This document shows, in pieces, positions 10,351 through 20,500 of a DNA stretch of 38,817 nt. Numbering within the stretch: position 1 is the stretch's first letter; the number at the start of each line of letters is the position of its first letter. The stretch is taken from contig JAUCBJ010000110.1 of the NCBI GenBank assembly GCA_032718475.1, positions 1 through 38,817 of the forward strand. Reading direction: 5' to 3'. The DNA is from Nemertoderma westbladi (taxonomy: Eukaryota > Xenacoelomorpha > Nemertodermatida > Nemertodermatidae). The notes beneath the pieces were generated by a model. It was not told the origin of the DNA. It was given only the letters and a program-made list of their open reading frames with translations, and did not search any database. Made by a program: the position numbers and the translations under genes.

Positions 10351-11283
10351 GTTTATGCGATTATTCGCAACATTCATTCCCCAAGTTTATTCCTACAGTA
10401 ATTGTGCTTGTTATACATACCGTTATAGTTAAACTAACCCCGGTACTACATCAGGGCTGCTTGGCGTAGGTAAAGACTGGAGATTTTATGCTTTGGTCAC
10501 TCCGGCAGATACCGTGGTTCTTTTAGCTGTTCAAGTATTTTTAACTACTGATTATTTGTTGTACAAGTACTTGTACCTAATTTAGGGTTTAGTGTACAGT
10601 GCTTTCCGAAAGTAATTAGCGTGTGGGCAGTATATTTGTGTTGTAAAGTGGTTAATAGGCACGTTGGTTCTGGTAGACCGCGGTAATTAACTTCTGGGTA
10701 GGAACACTCCGTGATACATAACGTAGTACTTATAGCGATACGGCTATAAGTCGTCAGACGGTGGTATTTTCCTATCTGGACAACGCAGTATATTTACTAC
10801 TACTTATTATTTTCAAATACCGTAGTACCCTGTCCGTTGTAATAACCAGATTTCTAACCCTTTGTTAGGCTGGTTTGTAGACTTCTTGTAAAATTACCCT
10901 AAAAATTCGTACTTGTAAATTTTTGTGTTTATTTAGAGATTGTAATCTCACCCCGAATTGTACGTAATTTGTAGTATTAAGTAACTTAGGTAAATTAGAA
11001 TTATTTGTTTTAGTGTCCAACAAGTAGCACTTCACTGAGAGCGCACAGCTTCTGTGTAGTGACTCCCCCAGAAATAATAACATTTATTTCAAATATTGAC
11101 AAAACCCATTAAACGGGTATATATATATTATAAATCAACTCAAAGATTTATAAATAGTAGGCCTGCCATACAACAATTAGGTCTAAATATCAGTTGGACT
11201 ACTGCTTAAATAACGGTAATAAAGTAAGTTAAAGTAACCAAGTAACCAATAAAAATTCAGAAATTCAGTTATTCTAAAATAAT
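10351..11283 (+). other. BEL1 leader, unique part
   Basis: Non-coding leader between the tandem repeats. Many stops, no gene. It would be the 5' untranslated and packaging region of the genomic RNA. An inferred splice or translation-control role cannot be tested from one copy. Confidence 0.5.
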
Positions 11284-11535
11284 TGACATACCGGTATTTA
11301 CAATAGGCTTATTATATTTATTTCTATAAATTTTAGGCTGAAATTATACCGGTATTCTGTAATTAATTCTAGTCTGTAATTATACTTATATATATACATT
11401 ATAAGTGTAAGCTGTATACCGGTATTCACGATAGGCCTATTATATATTTATCAATTTAGGCTGAAATTATACCGGTATTCTGTAATTAATTCTAGTTAAT
11501 AATTATACTTATATACTATAAGCATACCGGTATTC
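11284..11535 (+). repeat. Two-copy repeat with ataccggtat motifs in the BEL1 leader
   Basis: A unit of about 115-127 bp occurs twice. Its order is ataccggtattyac, an ataggc(c/t)tattatat block, ttaggctgaaattataccgg, and tattctgtaattaattctag. A third partial copy follows (ataccggtattc near 11525). ACCGGT occurs five times. It sits about 130 bp upstream of the ORF1 start. Confidence 0.8.
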
Positions 11536-11667
11536 TAATATATTATATATATCACGCTACGCTGAGTAGCAGTATCGGTAATTAATTACTAGGCTAACAG
11601 TGATACTGAATTACTAGACTTGCTTAAACTGTAATAGAGCAGTAGGCATTCAACTGTACAAACAAAC

Positions 11668-13050
11668 ATGTCTGACACTAAGCAAAACCTGTCGGACAGT
11701 CTCCTAGATACAACCATCTGTGACCCAGACAGGAGTGTGGAACTTGAGAGACCGAAGTTCAATTCACCTCCTACTGTAAGAAAGATCATCCCTCCAGTAG
11801 TAATATCAGACCCTAGGCTGGTTCAACACCATAGGTCTATCATAGGCACTCGAGCTCAGGTCAAGCGGGACCAAGAAGCAGCGGAACAGCAACAACCCGC
11901 GAGCCAAGAACTTATTTCTCAACGGCCCGACAACTCCAGTAGTGAGGATACTGTAGAGCTGACACCCGAGCGCGGAGCAAAGATGACGGATGCGGTTTAT
12001 TCGGACCCCCTTCTCATCCTTCCCGCAGCCGTATTCACTAGGTTATTGATTGCGGTAGAAGAACACCAGATCGATTGGGCGAGAAATAAGCGATCGACTA
12101 AAGATAATTATGCGGGATACACAAGGGAAGAACTGAAGTCTATTGTCGAGTCGCAATGGAACTTCCCCGGACCCGGACTCCCGTTTGATTTATCAGAAGC
12201 TGCCTGGGAAGACATACACAGGATGGGAGTAACCAAGGAAACCATCGATCCAGCTGTGTGGAAGAGGTCCGCAGCCGGATACGCACAGGGATTCTTCAGC
12301 TCTATGGAGCGAGTAAAAGAACAACTGTTTCAACAACCCCAAGGACCTCAAGAGCAGGGACAGCTGCTTTATCAAGTTAGAGAAAGAATTCTACGAATCA
12401 GGCTAATCTTATCGGCCTTTGAGGAGGCTTCTAAAAGAAGAGAAGACACATCGTTGCAAGTTGCCGTAAAGACTTGGTTTCAACGGGTGAGTCTCCAGGT
12501 TCAAGGAACAGCTCAGTGGAAAGCTCAGCTAGATGAGCGCTCAACCCATGGAGAATCAACAGACGCTACTTTTTCCCAAGTGGAAAGTGAAGTGACGGCA
12601 GAGAAACCGCATAAGAGGGATGCCATTGACATCTATCTGTCAGACTATCAACGTTTTTTAGGTGATGAAGAGTTGAGGAGAAGGTTAGATGGACTTAGCC
12701 CTAATAGTGAAGGAGCCCAGCGTGTGTTGGACGCCATCGATGTGGATATGAGAGCTGCGAACCAAGCTAGATTTGATGAACGCCTCCGCATCACTAGAGT
12801 CCAAGAGGAACAAGTAAAGAAAAAACGTATAGAAGACAGAAAGACAGCGGCAGTGGCAGCAGCAGTAGCAGCGGCAGAAGCAGAAAGAAAAGCGGCAGCA
12901 GCAGCAGCAGCGGCAGAGGTAGAAGCGGAAAGAAAGGCGATAGAAGTGGAAAGAAAGGCGGTAGAAGTGGAAAGAAAGGCGGCAGTGGCAGCGGTCGAAG
13001 CGGAAAGAAAGGCGGTAGTGACAGCGGCAGAGGCAGTAGCAGAAGCATAA
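11668..13050 (+). CDS. BEL1 ORF1: Gag N-terminal protein with Ala/Glu/Arg/Lys coiled coil
   Basis: 460 codons from ATG at 11668 to TAA at 13048-13050. I do not recognise a named domain in residues 1-380. The middle (about 110-290) is mixed helical with aromatic-rich stretches such as ESQWNFPGPGLPF and GYAQGFFSSMERV. Residues about 380-460 form a low-complexity coiled coil of heptad-like VEVERKA/AEAERKA units coded by an imperfect 21-bp DNA repeat (about 12840-13045). The same frame continues past the single TAA into the next ORF, so ORF1 is best seen as the N-terminal extension of Gag, with the stop either leaky or a mutation. In BEL elements Gag forms the particle core. This extension is long for the family. 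Confidence 0.8.
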   Translation: MSDTKQNLSDSLLDTTICDPDRSVELERPKFNSPPTVRKIIPPVVISDPRLVQHHRSIIGTRAQVKRDQEAAEQQQPASQELISQRPDNSSSEDTVELTPERGAKMTDAVYSDPLLILPAAVFTRLLIAVEEHQIDWARNKRSTKDNYAGYTREELKSIVESQWNFPGPGLPFDLSEAAWEDIHRMGVTKETIDPAVWKRSAAGYAQGFFSSMERVKEQLFQQPQGPQEQGQLLYQVRERILRIRLILSAFEEASKRREDTSLQVAVKTWFQRVSLQVQGTAQWKAQLDERSTHGESTDATFSQVESEVTAEKPHKRDAIDIYLSDYQRFLGDEELRRRLDGLSPNSEGAQRVLDAIDVDMRAANQARFDERLRITRVQEEQVKKKRIEDRKTAAVAAAVAAAEAERKAAAAAAAAEVEAERKAIEVERKAVEVERKAAVAAVEAERKAVVTAAEAVAEA

Positions 13051-16000
13051 CGGAGAGCTTCTGAAGAAACCACCCAATTAGAATTGGAAAACATTCAGGA
13101 GAATCAAGACTGCATAAATAAACAGTTAACAGCTAGTAATATGCAGATGATGAGTCGATCTACTCCCAAAAGACAGGGATATACATCATCTGAGGAAGGC
13201 GATACCACCGATACTGAAGGCAGAGGAAATAGATCTCGTCTAAGCAGACGTAGAAGAACATCCCACCGTCAGAAATTGCCCGATCTGCCCCCAGCTGTTA
13301 GAAGGCAACTAAATAACACAAACTTAGGTAGTATAGAACCCACAGACCAAATAATTAACATAGAAAGACTCCCTACTATAGTAGATGAGCCTGAAATAAT
13401 TAGGCCTGTTCTCGAAGCCACTCCTTCGGTGATAGAGACACCTGTACTCCCTGAACCTACCTCTAAATTCCCTCTGCACAGCACGAAGCTACCTGTGCCC
13501 CACAGAATCACCCCTGAAATTGTTCATGTCCTGGACTCCGAGCGAAATATTCATGACTTGTCGCCCGTTGTCCCTCGTCCGCCCGCTACAACGTTGGCGC
13601 CTCCCGCTTCGGCGGTCGAGTGGGTGGATGAGAGACGACGGGGGATGGATCTCCTGCTCGGGCAGATGCAGGAGACCGTTCAGCAATTCAAGGGCACAGT
13701 AAGGGAAAGTAGGTTAGAGTTGCAAGAAGTGCAGCAAAGTATCGCGTTAGAACGCGATAAATTAGTAAATACACAAAAGGGTATACCACCACCCCCGGTA
13801 ACAATTGGTCAACCTGTTAGGTCTGAAGTATCTCATGCGCAAGGTGTGGAGCCTACACGCATATATACTGCTAGCGAAGTAGAAACTCCTATAGTGAACC
13901 CTATTAAAGGTAATTATAGACCTGTTGATAATGATATTCCCTATAGACCTGATCATAATCCGAGAAATTTATATACCGATAACTCGATATTAAATAACAC
14001 GATGGCCCAAGAAAGTTTTACGCGTCAAATGGCTAGAACCGAAGCCCGCCAAGCGGTAAAGGTGGAAGAGATAGTCAAGTTCAATGGAGATGAGATGAAA
14101 TGGTTACCTTTTAATGAATATTACAAAGATAACATACAGAACTCTGTGCTATCTAATGGAGAGAAACTTAGATTCCTCATCGAGTGCTTGGAAGGATCTC
14201 CCAAGTTAATGGCGTTAAAGTTTATTGGACATCCAGACGGATTAAGACAAGTTTGGGATACACTAAACATCAGGTATGGTAATAGGAATAACATAGCTGG
14301 GTATTTGTATGCAAAGTTGGTAGCGCCCCGAAAGTTTATTAGCAGCGGGATTATAGAGTTTTCCGATGAGATTCAGGAGATCTGCAGACAATTAGATTGG
14401 CTAGGTAAGTCTCATGAGTATCAGAGTGCTATGGTTATTAGAGCAGTGGCTTCTACTTTACCGAATGATGGAGTAGGTACACGCTGGGACAAGAAAGTGT
14501 TATATATGATGGAACAACAACAACGAGACCCTACCATGGCTGATCTCATGTCATTCTTGGATGGCGAAGTGAAATTACAGCTCATAAAGCAGTCCAGAGA
14601 GAAGACACCGGAAAACAAGGTAAGTGAGAAACCCGTCTCTAGGAGAAAGGTAACACCAGTGTGTTATACAGCCGACGGCGAAAGCCAGAATTCTCAAGGA
14701 GAGGATAGCGGGAAAGACACTGAAAGATCTTATTATGTCAATAAAACGCCTAAAGACCAGGTAAGTAAATTCAAGTCTCGAACCAATGACAGGAGAGAAC
14801 AGGTAAGAAAAACTCCTCCTACGTCTCCCAAGAGAATTCAGGTGAGAAAGCCCGAAGAAAGAACGAGTATGCACAATGTTACTCAAAATAAGGTAAGTAA
14901 CATCAAACCGAAATGTGTGCTATGTGACGGGACCCACCATTTGAATACGTGTGATGAATTCCTGAAGAAATCATTAGCGGAGAGACGAGAAGTCATGTGG
15001 GATAAGCGGTTGTGTTATAATTGCCTCAGACAAGGACACCAACGGCGAACCTGTTACTCCGACACAAGGTGTGCAAAGTGCGGTGCGAAACATCATATCT
15101 TGTTGCACACTGAATTTGAGCGAAACAGCCAGAGTCAGGTAAGTGATTCCGAACTACATGTCCAATTCAGTGATGTGAACGACACTGACCAAAGTTCTGA
15201 GATGGAAGGATTCTATACAGATGAATTCTCCGACGAAGGTGAATCCTGTTACATGATAAATACCGCAGTGTATCGAGCACTTGCGTATGAAAAAGACCCA
15301 GACAACGACCTCACCCTAACTACTTCTGATCGACAACCATCTTGGAAAGCGCCACCTTCCAATGTAGGAATCCGAGAATTTCCTGTAGTACAGGTAAGGG
15401 TCCACGGACCTAAAAGGAGTTATGTAGTGAACGCCCTCCTTGACTCCGATAGTACAGGAACATTCATCGACAAAGAACTAGCCGAAGACATTTTTGCTGG
15501 ACAACCCAAGTTCCGAACTAAGCTAAACATGTCAGGAATTATGCAGGTTTGGAAATCTACAGTAATCGCGGATTATTATGTAGGTGCGTTGTCCACCCCC
15601 CAGGATGAACTAGGAGAACATAGTATAAGGTCAGTAAAAATGGTGGCGATAAAGAACTTCGCTAACACCCAAGTGGAACCTTATAACTGGGATGAGGACG
15701 ATTTCACCCAGCAGCTAGAAATACCTAGATTCAACACCGATTACCCTGGAGTGCAAATACTCATCGGTCAAAATGCGCATGAAGCGCTCGAGACATTGGA
15801 GAAACGGCCCGCTCAACCGCAACCACTACAAGCTTATGCGGGAAGAACTAGAGTGGGTTGGTACTTTACTGGCCCTTCCCGTAGAACTCTCATGGAAAGA
15901 TTGCCAAAAGATCAGGTATATCAGGTAAGAGAATGGGAAGTCGAGGGCAGTGAGTTAGATGATCTAACTGAGGGAACACCATACTCCTCAGATAATGACG

Positions 16001-16227
16001 ATGTCCACCAACTTTTCGATGAGGAGAATACCATCGATCTCCTTAAGGAAAACGAGACTTGGCAAAACCAAGTGAACTTATGTCAGCTCCTTCTTCCATC
16101 AGAACGAGACGACTATAACGACGAACTTAATGACGTCATTGAACGATATAATGCCAAGACTTGGGATGAACATGCCGTACGATTCTTTACTCAAGAGGCT
16201 GTAGAGCCCAATTCCTACGATGCCTAA
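13051..16227 (+). CDS. gag-pro: BEL1 ORF2: Gag core, zinc knuckles and aspartic protease
   Basis: Open in the ORF1 frame from 13051, with its first ATG at 13084 (1,047 codons). Residues numbered from that ATG: about 327-475 match the BEL Gag region (DUF1759 type: VKFNGDEMKWLPFNEYY, then IECLEGSP, then LNIRYGN). About 611-675 carry Cys/His zinc-knuckle motifs (CVLC, CYNCLRQGHQRRTC, CAKCGAKHH) that bind RNA. About 780-900 form the retropepsin-like protease, whose catalytic loop reads ALLDSDSTGTF. The family norm is D-S/T-G, so Gly is replaced by Asp at 15448-15450, which may disable it. The ORF ends about 90 acidic residues after the point (VREW, then TPYS) where BEL proteins normally run on into RT. 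Eight splice-donor-like words lie in it. Start by initiation or stop readthrough is undecided. Confidence 0.88.
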   Translation, partial: RRASEETTQLELENIQENQDCINKQLTASNMQMMSRSTPKRQGYTSSEEGDTTDTEGRGNRSRLSRRRRTSHRQKLPDLPPAVRRQLNNTNLGSIEPTDQIINIERLPTIVDEPEIIRPVLEATPSVIETPVLPEPTSKFPLHSTKLPVPHRITPEIVHVLDSERNIHDLSPVVPRPPATTLAPPASAVEWVDERRRGMDLLLGQMQETVQQFKGTVRESRLELQEVQQSIALERDKLVNTQKGIPPPPVTIGQPVRSEVSHAQGVEPTRIYTASEVETPIVNPIKGNYRPVDNDIPYRPDHNPRNLYTDNSILNNTMAQESFTRQMARTEARQAVKVEEIVKFNGDEMKWLPFNEYYKDNIQNSVLSNGEKLRFLIECLEGSPKLMALKFIGHPDGLRQVWDTLNIRYGNRNNIAGYLYAKLVAPRKFISSGIIEFSDEIQEICRQLDWLGKSHEYQSAMVIRAVASTLPNDGVGTRWDKKVLYMMEQQQRDPTMADLMSFLDGEVKLQLIKQSREKTPENKVSEKPVSRRKVTPVCYTADGESQNSQGEDSGKDTERSYYVNKTPKDQVSKFKSRTNDRREQVRKTPPTSPKRIQVRKPEERTSMHNVTQNKVSNIKPKCVLCDGTHHLNTCDEFLKKSLAERREVMWDKRLCYNCLRQGHQRRTCYSDTRCAKCGAKHHILLHTEFERNSQSQVSDSELHVQFSDVNDTDQSSEMEGFYTDEFSDEGESCYMINTAVYRALAYEKDPDNDLTLTTSDRQPSWKAPPSNVGIREFPVVQVRVHGPKRSYVVNALLDSDSTGTFIDKELAEDIFAGQPKFRTKLNMSGIMQVWKSTVIADYYVGALSTPQDELGEHSIRSVKMVAIKNFANTQVEPYNWDEDDFTQQLEIPRFNTDYPGVQILIGQNAHEALETLEKRPAQPQPLQAYAGRTRVGWYFTGPSRRTLMERLPKDQVYQVREWEVEGSELDDLTEGTPYSSDNDDVHQLFDEENTIDLLKENETWQNQVNLCQLLLPSERDDYNDELNDVIERYNAKTWDEHAVRFFTQEAVEPNSYDA
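14617..15930 (+). promoter_or_regulatory. Eight in-phase 5' splice-site-like words in gag-pro
   Basis: MAGGTRAG occurs at 14617 (AAGGTAAGT), 14758 (CAGGTAAGT), 14800 (CAGGTAAGA), 14839 (CAGGTGAGA), 14890 (AAGGTAAGT), 15136 (CAGGTAAGT), 15391 (CAGGTAAGG) and 15922 (CAGGTAAGA). All begin at the first base of a codon, giving Gln/Lys-Val-Ser/Arg, so all would be phase-0 donors. By chance one such 8-mer is expected per roughly 16 kb. Whether they bind U1 snRNP or act as donors is not known. No strong acceptor was identified just before pol. Confidence 0.5.
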
Positions 16228-17526
16228 AGAGGTGAGGTCTCTATAGGGGTGTCGTAAACAGGCGGCGGCGGACTCGTGAGGGTCTGGGGGCACGTTAAAT
16301 CGGAATTATAGTGCAAGGGAGTTACTGAAGGCCCTCGTGTCTTGCGAACCATGAATCAACATGGTGCCGTGGTACCGTCTAGTCGGCCTGTTGCCGCACT
16401 GCCAGTCCTGTACACAGTAGGGGTGGTGGCTTAGTGTGATCTGTGGTTTATGTGGTCTATGTGGTAGGTCTATGTTTGGTATGTATGAGTTGACCAGACT
16501 CTTTACTGTCTCCGATCGGTTGCCAAAACGTGTCTTTTCCCAGGGTAGCACTATTGGAATGGAGGTGTTGCATCGGAATGGACAGGTTTCTGATGATTCT
16601 GTTGGTACTACTATTGGAATGGAGGTGGCACCCGGAATATCGGCTGCAAGGAGGGGTTGGTGTTGTAGTGTGGTCCGAGTGAATGATATTCTGGAATCTG
16701 TGGTTTGTGTGTGGACGATCAGTGGCAGTTTGCTTGAGCTTTCTGTTGCTGTGGGTACGTGGTATACGTGAGTGTATGTATGCCCACTGCGAGTGAGTAT
16801 GGGAACCCTTGCCGGTTGGTTCAGTCGCCGCTGGTATTAGTAGGACCATATCTTTACTGCGCCCCAGCATACTTTGTGCACACTAAGTTATTTTGCCCTG
16901 ACGGCAAAATAAGGTACTCTCGACTCTTTTAACAGTCGATACAATTTTGTCCCCTCTGATTTTGTCCCCAATTTTGTCTTTCCCGATTATGTCCTCTGTG
17001 TGTGCATGGTATGTGTCAGATTTTGTGTTTACCGTAGTGTACTTGATATTGTGAACATCTGTTGAGTACACGTGTACAGTGACTGGTAAGTGGTTACTTG
17101 TTCCTAGCTTTCGAGCTAGTCAGTATTGTTTGCGGAACCGACTTCCCCTCAATACTGCCGGCGAGGCGGGTGAAAACGTGTCAATATTCCATGTTGGGTA
17201 GCACAAGCCCACATGGGACAAGACCGTCGGTTTGGCTCAAGGGCGACCTTGATGCTCGATCGCTATCGACTGGTCCACCCGCCGGTTGACTCTATGAGTT
17301 GGCTCAATGTACAGTCAGGCCACAGTAAGTTGACAGTAGCCGACCATCTGGCTACACCGACGAGCTGTGCCGGTGTGATCGGGGGATTGAAAATTGAACC
17401 CGGGAAGCATCGGGCAACCCTCCGGCCCGGCCTGATAATAACATCAGTCAGACTGGCCCCAAGGGTGGTGGGACAGCGTCCGCCTCATGGGTGCGCCTCG
17501 GGGAGGAGCCCAGAAGGACGCAAGCG
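16228..17526 (+). other. Noncoding block between protease and RT of BEL1
   Basis: About 1.3 kb with many stops in all frames separates two parts of what is normally one polyprotein. It holds short internal repeats (ctattggaatggaggtg at 16550 and 16611; attttgtc-type words near 16940-17000) and two hairpins: TTATTTTGCC-ctgac-GGCAAAATAA (16888-16912) and CGACT-8 nt-AGTCG (about 16920-16937). No terminal inverted repeats or target duplication were recognised. It could be an insertion, an intron, or a feature of this family. The usual protein continuity suggests the break starts nearer 15990 (after TPYS). Confidence 0.6.
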
Positions 17527-20500
17527 AAGGCCCTATCGGTAGAGGAAGAAAGAGCCAAGCAGATACAAGAGACAACTACACGTTTTCTTAAAGATCAAGG
17601 TAGATATGAGATCGGTCTACCTTTCCGAAAGCGAGAACCAAAGTTCGTAAACAACAGACCCTTGGCGGAGAAAAGAATTGCTCAACTACATCGAAGCCTT
17701 ACGGCAAATTCTTCAGCTAAAGAAATGTATCAAACACAATTGAAGAAATTTATTAGCAAGGGATATGCGGAGCTAGTACCGGAAGAAACACCTATAACTG
17801 AGAGAACGTATTATTTAACTCACCATTATGTTCCCAAACCCGGTAAACCCCATGAAGTACGAGTGGTGTTTGACGGCTCCGCCCTCTATATGGGCCAATC
17901 CCTTAATTCTGAATTGCTACCCGGACCCAACTTACTCCAATCCTTGTTGGGAATACTCTTAAGATTAAGAAAATATTCCATTGCTTTCGCCTCAGATATA
18001 GAAGGCATGTTCTTACAAGTCAAGGCGCTGGATAGGGATCGAGACAGCCTACGATTTCTGTGGTGGCCTGAAGGAGACCTCAACCAGAAACCGGTGGAGT
18101 ACTGGATGACCATCCAGGCTTTTGGGATAATCTCGAGCCCTTCAAACGCCTGTTCCGTGGTGCGCACCACTGCGGATGACAACCGAGACGCCTTCTCTAA
18201 AGAGGTGATTGACAACATCAAGCGAGATATATACATGGACGACAATCTAAAGTCCCTTCCATCAGTCGAAGAAGCCATTGATGTCGCTAAAGGAACGGTA
18301 GAGTGTCTAAAAAGAGGTGGATTTCGATTAACTAAATTCACCAGCAACTCCCGTGAGTTTCTGGAGTCGATCCCGGTAGAAGATCGAGGAGCGAAAGACC
18401 TGGATCTAATAAAAGATGATCTCCCAGAAACTAAGACCCTTGGTTTGAAATGGGACACCGAAAGAGATATCCTGTTTTTCCAACTAAAACAGCGAGATAA
18501 TCCAGTTCGGACTAAACGGATTTGTTTAAGTATCCTGAGCACTTATTTCGATCCATTGGGATTTATTAGCCCAGTTATATTGATTGCTCGGAGTTTAGTA
18601 CAACAAATGTGGCTTGAAAACCACTCATGGGACGATCCACTTAAGGGAGAATTATTAAAGAAGTGGATGAAATGGGAAGATTCTCTACCAGCCATCGAGA
18701 ACTTTATAATTTCCCGTTCATATTTTGGTCATGTTCTCCCTACGTATTACTATCAACTCCATGTGTTTGGAGACGCCAGCGATATGGGAATAGGTATAGT
18801 AGCCTACCTAAGGGTGGAAACTCCAGACGGAATCAAAGTCGCCTTGGTTACTTCTAAGGCATTGATAAACAATAAGTTGAAAGTTCCTCGAGCGGAGTTA
18901 AAAGCGGCTCTATACGCTACAGCCATCGGCCGGAATGTAACAGAACAGATCGACTATCCACTGGAGAAAACTGTCTATTGGACCGACGCTTTACTCGTGT
19001 TGGAGTATATAACCAATGAAGTCTGTCAGTTCAGCGTCTTCGTTACCAACAGAGTAGCCATTATACTCAGTCGCACAACGATGGATCAATGGAGACATTG
19101 CCCCGGAACGATTAATCCAGCAGACATCGCCTCCAGGGGAGCAACTCCACAAGAACTGGTAGACACTCCAGACTGGTTAGGTGGACCCGACTTCCTCTAC
19201 AAAGAAGAAGAAGAATGGCCTCCTCATCTTACTACAGCAGAGATTAGACAGGCCAAGGGAGCGGAGAAAGTCAAACCTAAAACTCGGGCGAGTAAATCGA
19301 AGTTATTCAAACCCATGGTAGATCTGTCTGTACTACATATTTCCGGAGACGACGCTTTGGATCAGAAACCCACAGCCACAAATAAACTTGTTGTGGAAAT
19401 CCGTGAGAAGGATTGGAAATCTGGAATACCAGACGTCTCGCAAGGACTCTCACCTCTTCTGCAGAGAGCGATACATCACTACAGTTCCTGGAATCGGCTC
19501 TGTAAGGCCGTTACATATTTAAAGAGATGTTTTCACCATCACTACTCCGGGATGAAGGCCAAAGGTGATACCGCTCCAATAACATCAGTGCAGGTCCATG
19601 TTATTAAAGATCTTCCCAAATATAAGATATCCGACAGGTTTCTGAAGGAGAAGATCAGTTATCAGGAACATGACGAAACCAACAAGCAGATGCTGAGACT
19701 CCTGCAATGCTATGAGGATTCCGATAAGTATTTCCTGTTGTTGAGAAATCCACAGATGCGCTTAAGGGATCGTTTCTCTAGCACAATGATAGATGGGTTG
19801 ATACGTGTTGGAGGAAGATTAACGAATGCTCCATTATCCTTTGACACTAAGTTCCCCATACTCATTAGAAATCTTGAAATACAAGTCAAGATGATTGTAG
19901 ATGTTCACAGCAAACTTTATCATGCTGGTAGAGAACGAGTTCTTAGCGAAATTCGAACTCGCTATTATTTTTATAAACCCCGTAGAGCTCTGAACCAAGT
20001 TCTTAGGAACTGCATACCCTGTAGGAAAGCATTCAGTAGGCCTTTAACACAGCGAGAGGCAGAATTACCTAGGGAACGAATAAGCTTCTATGAACCACCC
20101 TTAACTAATACCGGTGTAGATTTATTTGGCCCTATTGAAGTATATCGTGCTAGGACTATAGTCAAGAGATGGTGTGTAATCTTTGTTTGTATGACTTGTA
20201 GAGCTATCCATCTCGATATGGTGAACGATTTATCTACCAACAGCTTTCTATTAAGCTTACGACGACAGATCGCTCGCTTTGGCACTAGTAACACGATGAG
20301 ATCTGATAAGGGAACAAACTTCATTGGTGCCAACAATGAAATCAAAGCTTACGTCAAAGATTGGAACCAAAGACAGGTGGACGATCAGCTACGAGTAACA
20401 GCGTCTAGCTGGACCTTCAACGCCGCCGACGCCCCTTGGTGGGGAGGAAGTTGGGAGAGATTAATAAGAAGTGTGAAGACCGCATTTCACTTTATAGTGC

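Noticed and set aside
12648-13094. Minus-strand open frames rich in Leu/Pro/Ser over ORF1
   Set aside because: Antisense shadow of the alanine/charged repeat of ORF1.
16228-17526. Clear spliceosomal intron between gag-pro and pol
   Set aside because: ORF2 ends in a stop before the nearest GTGAGG, and no pyrimidine-rich acceptor was found just before the pol frame. Kept only as a testable option.
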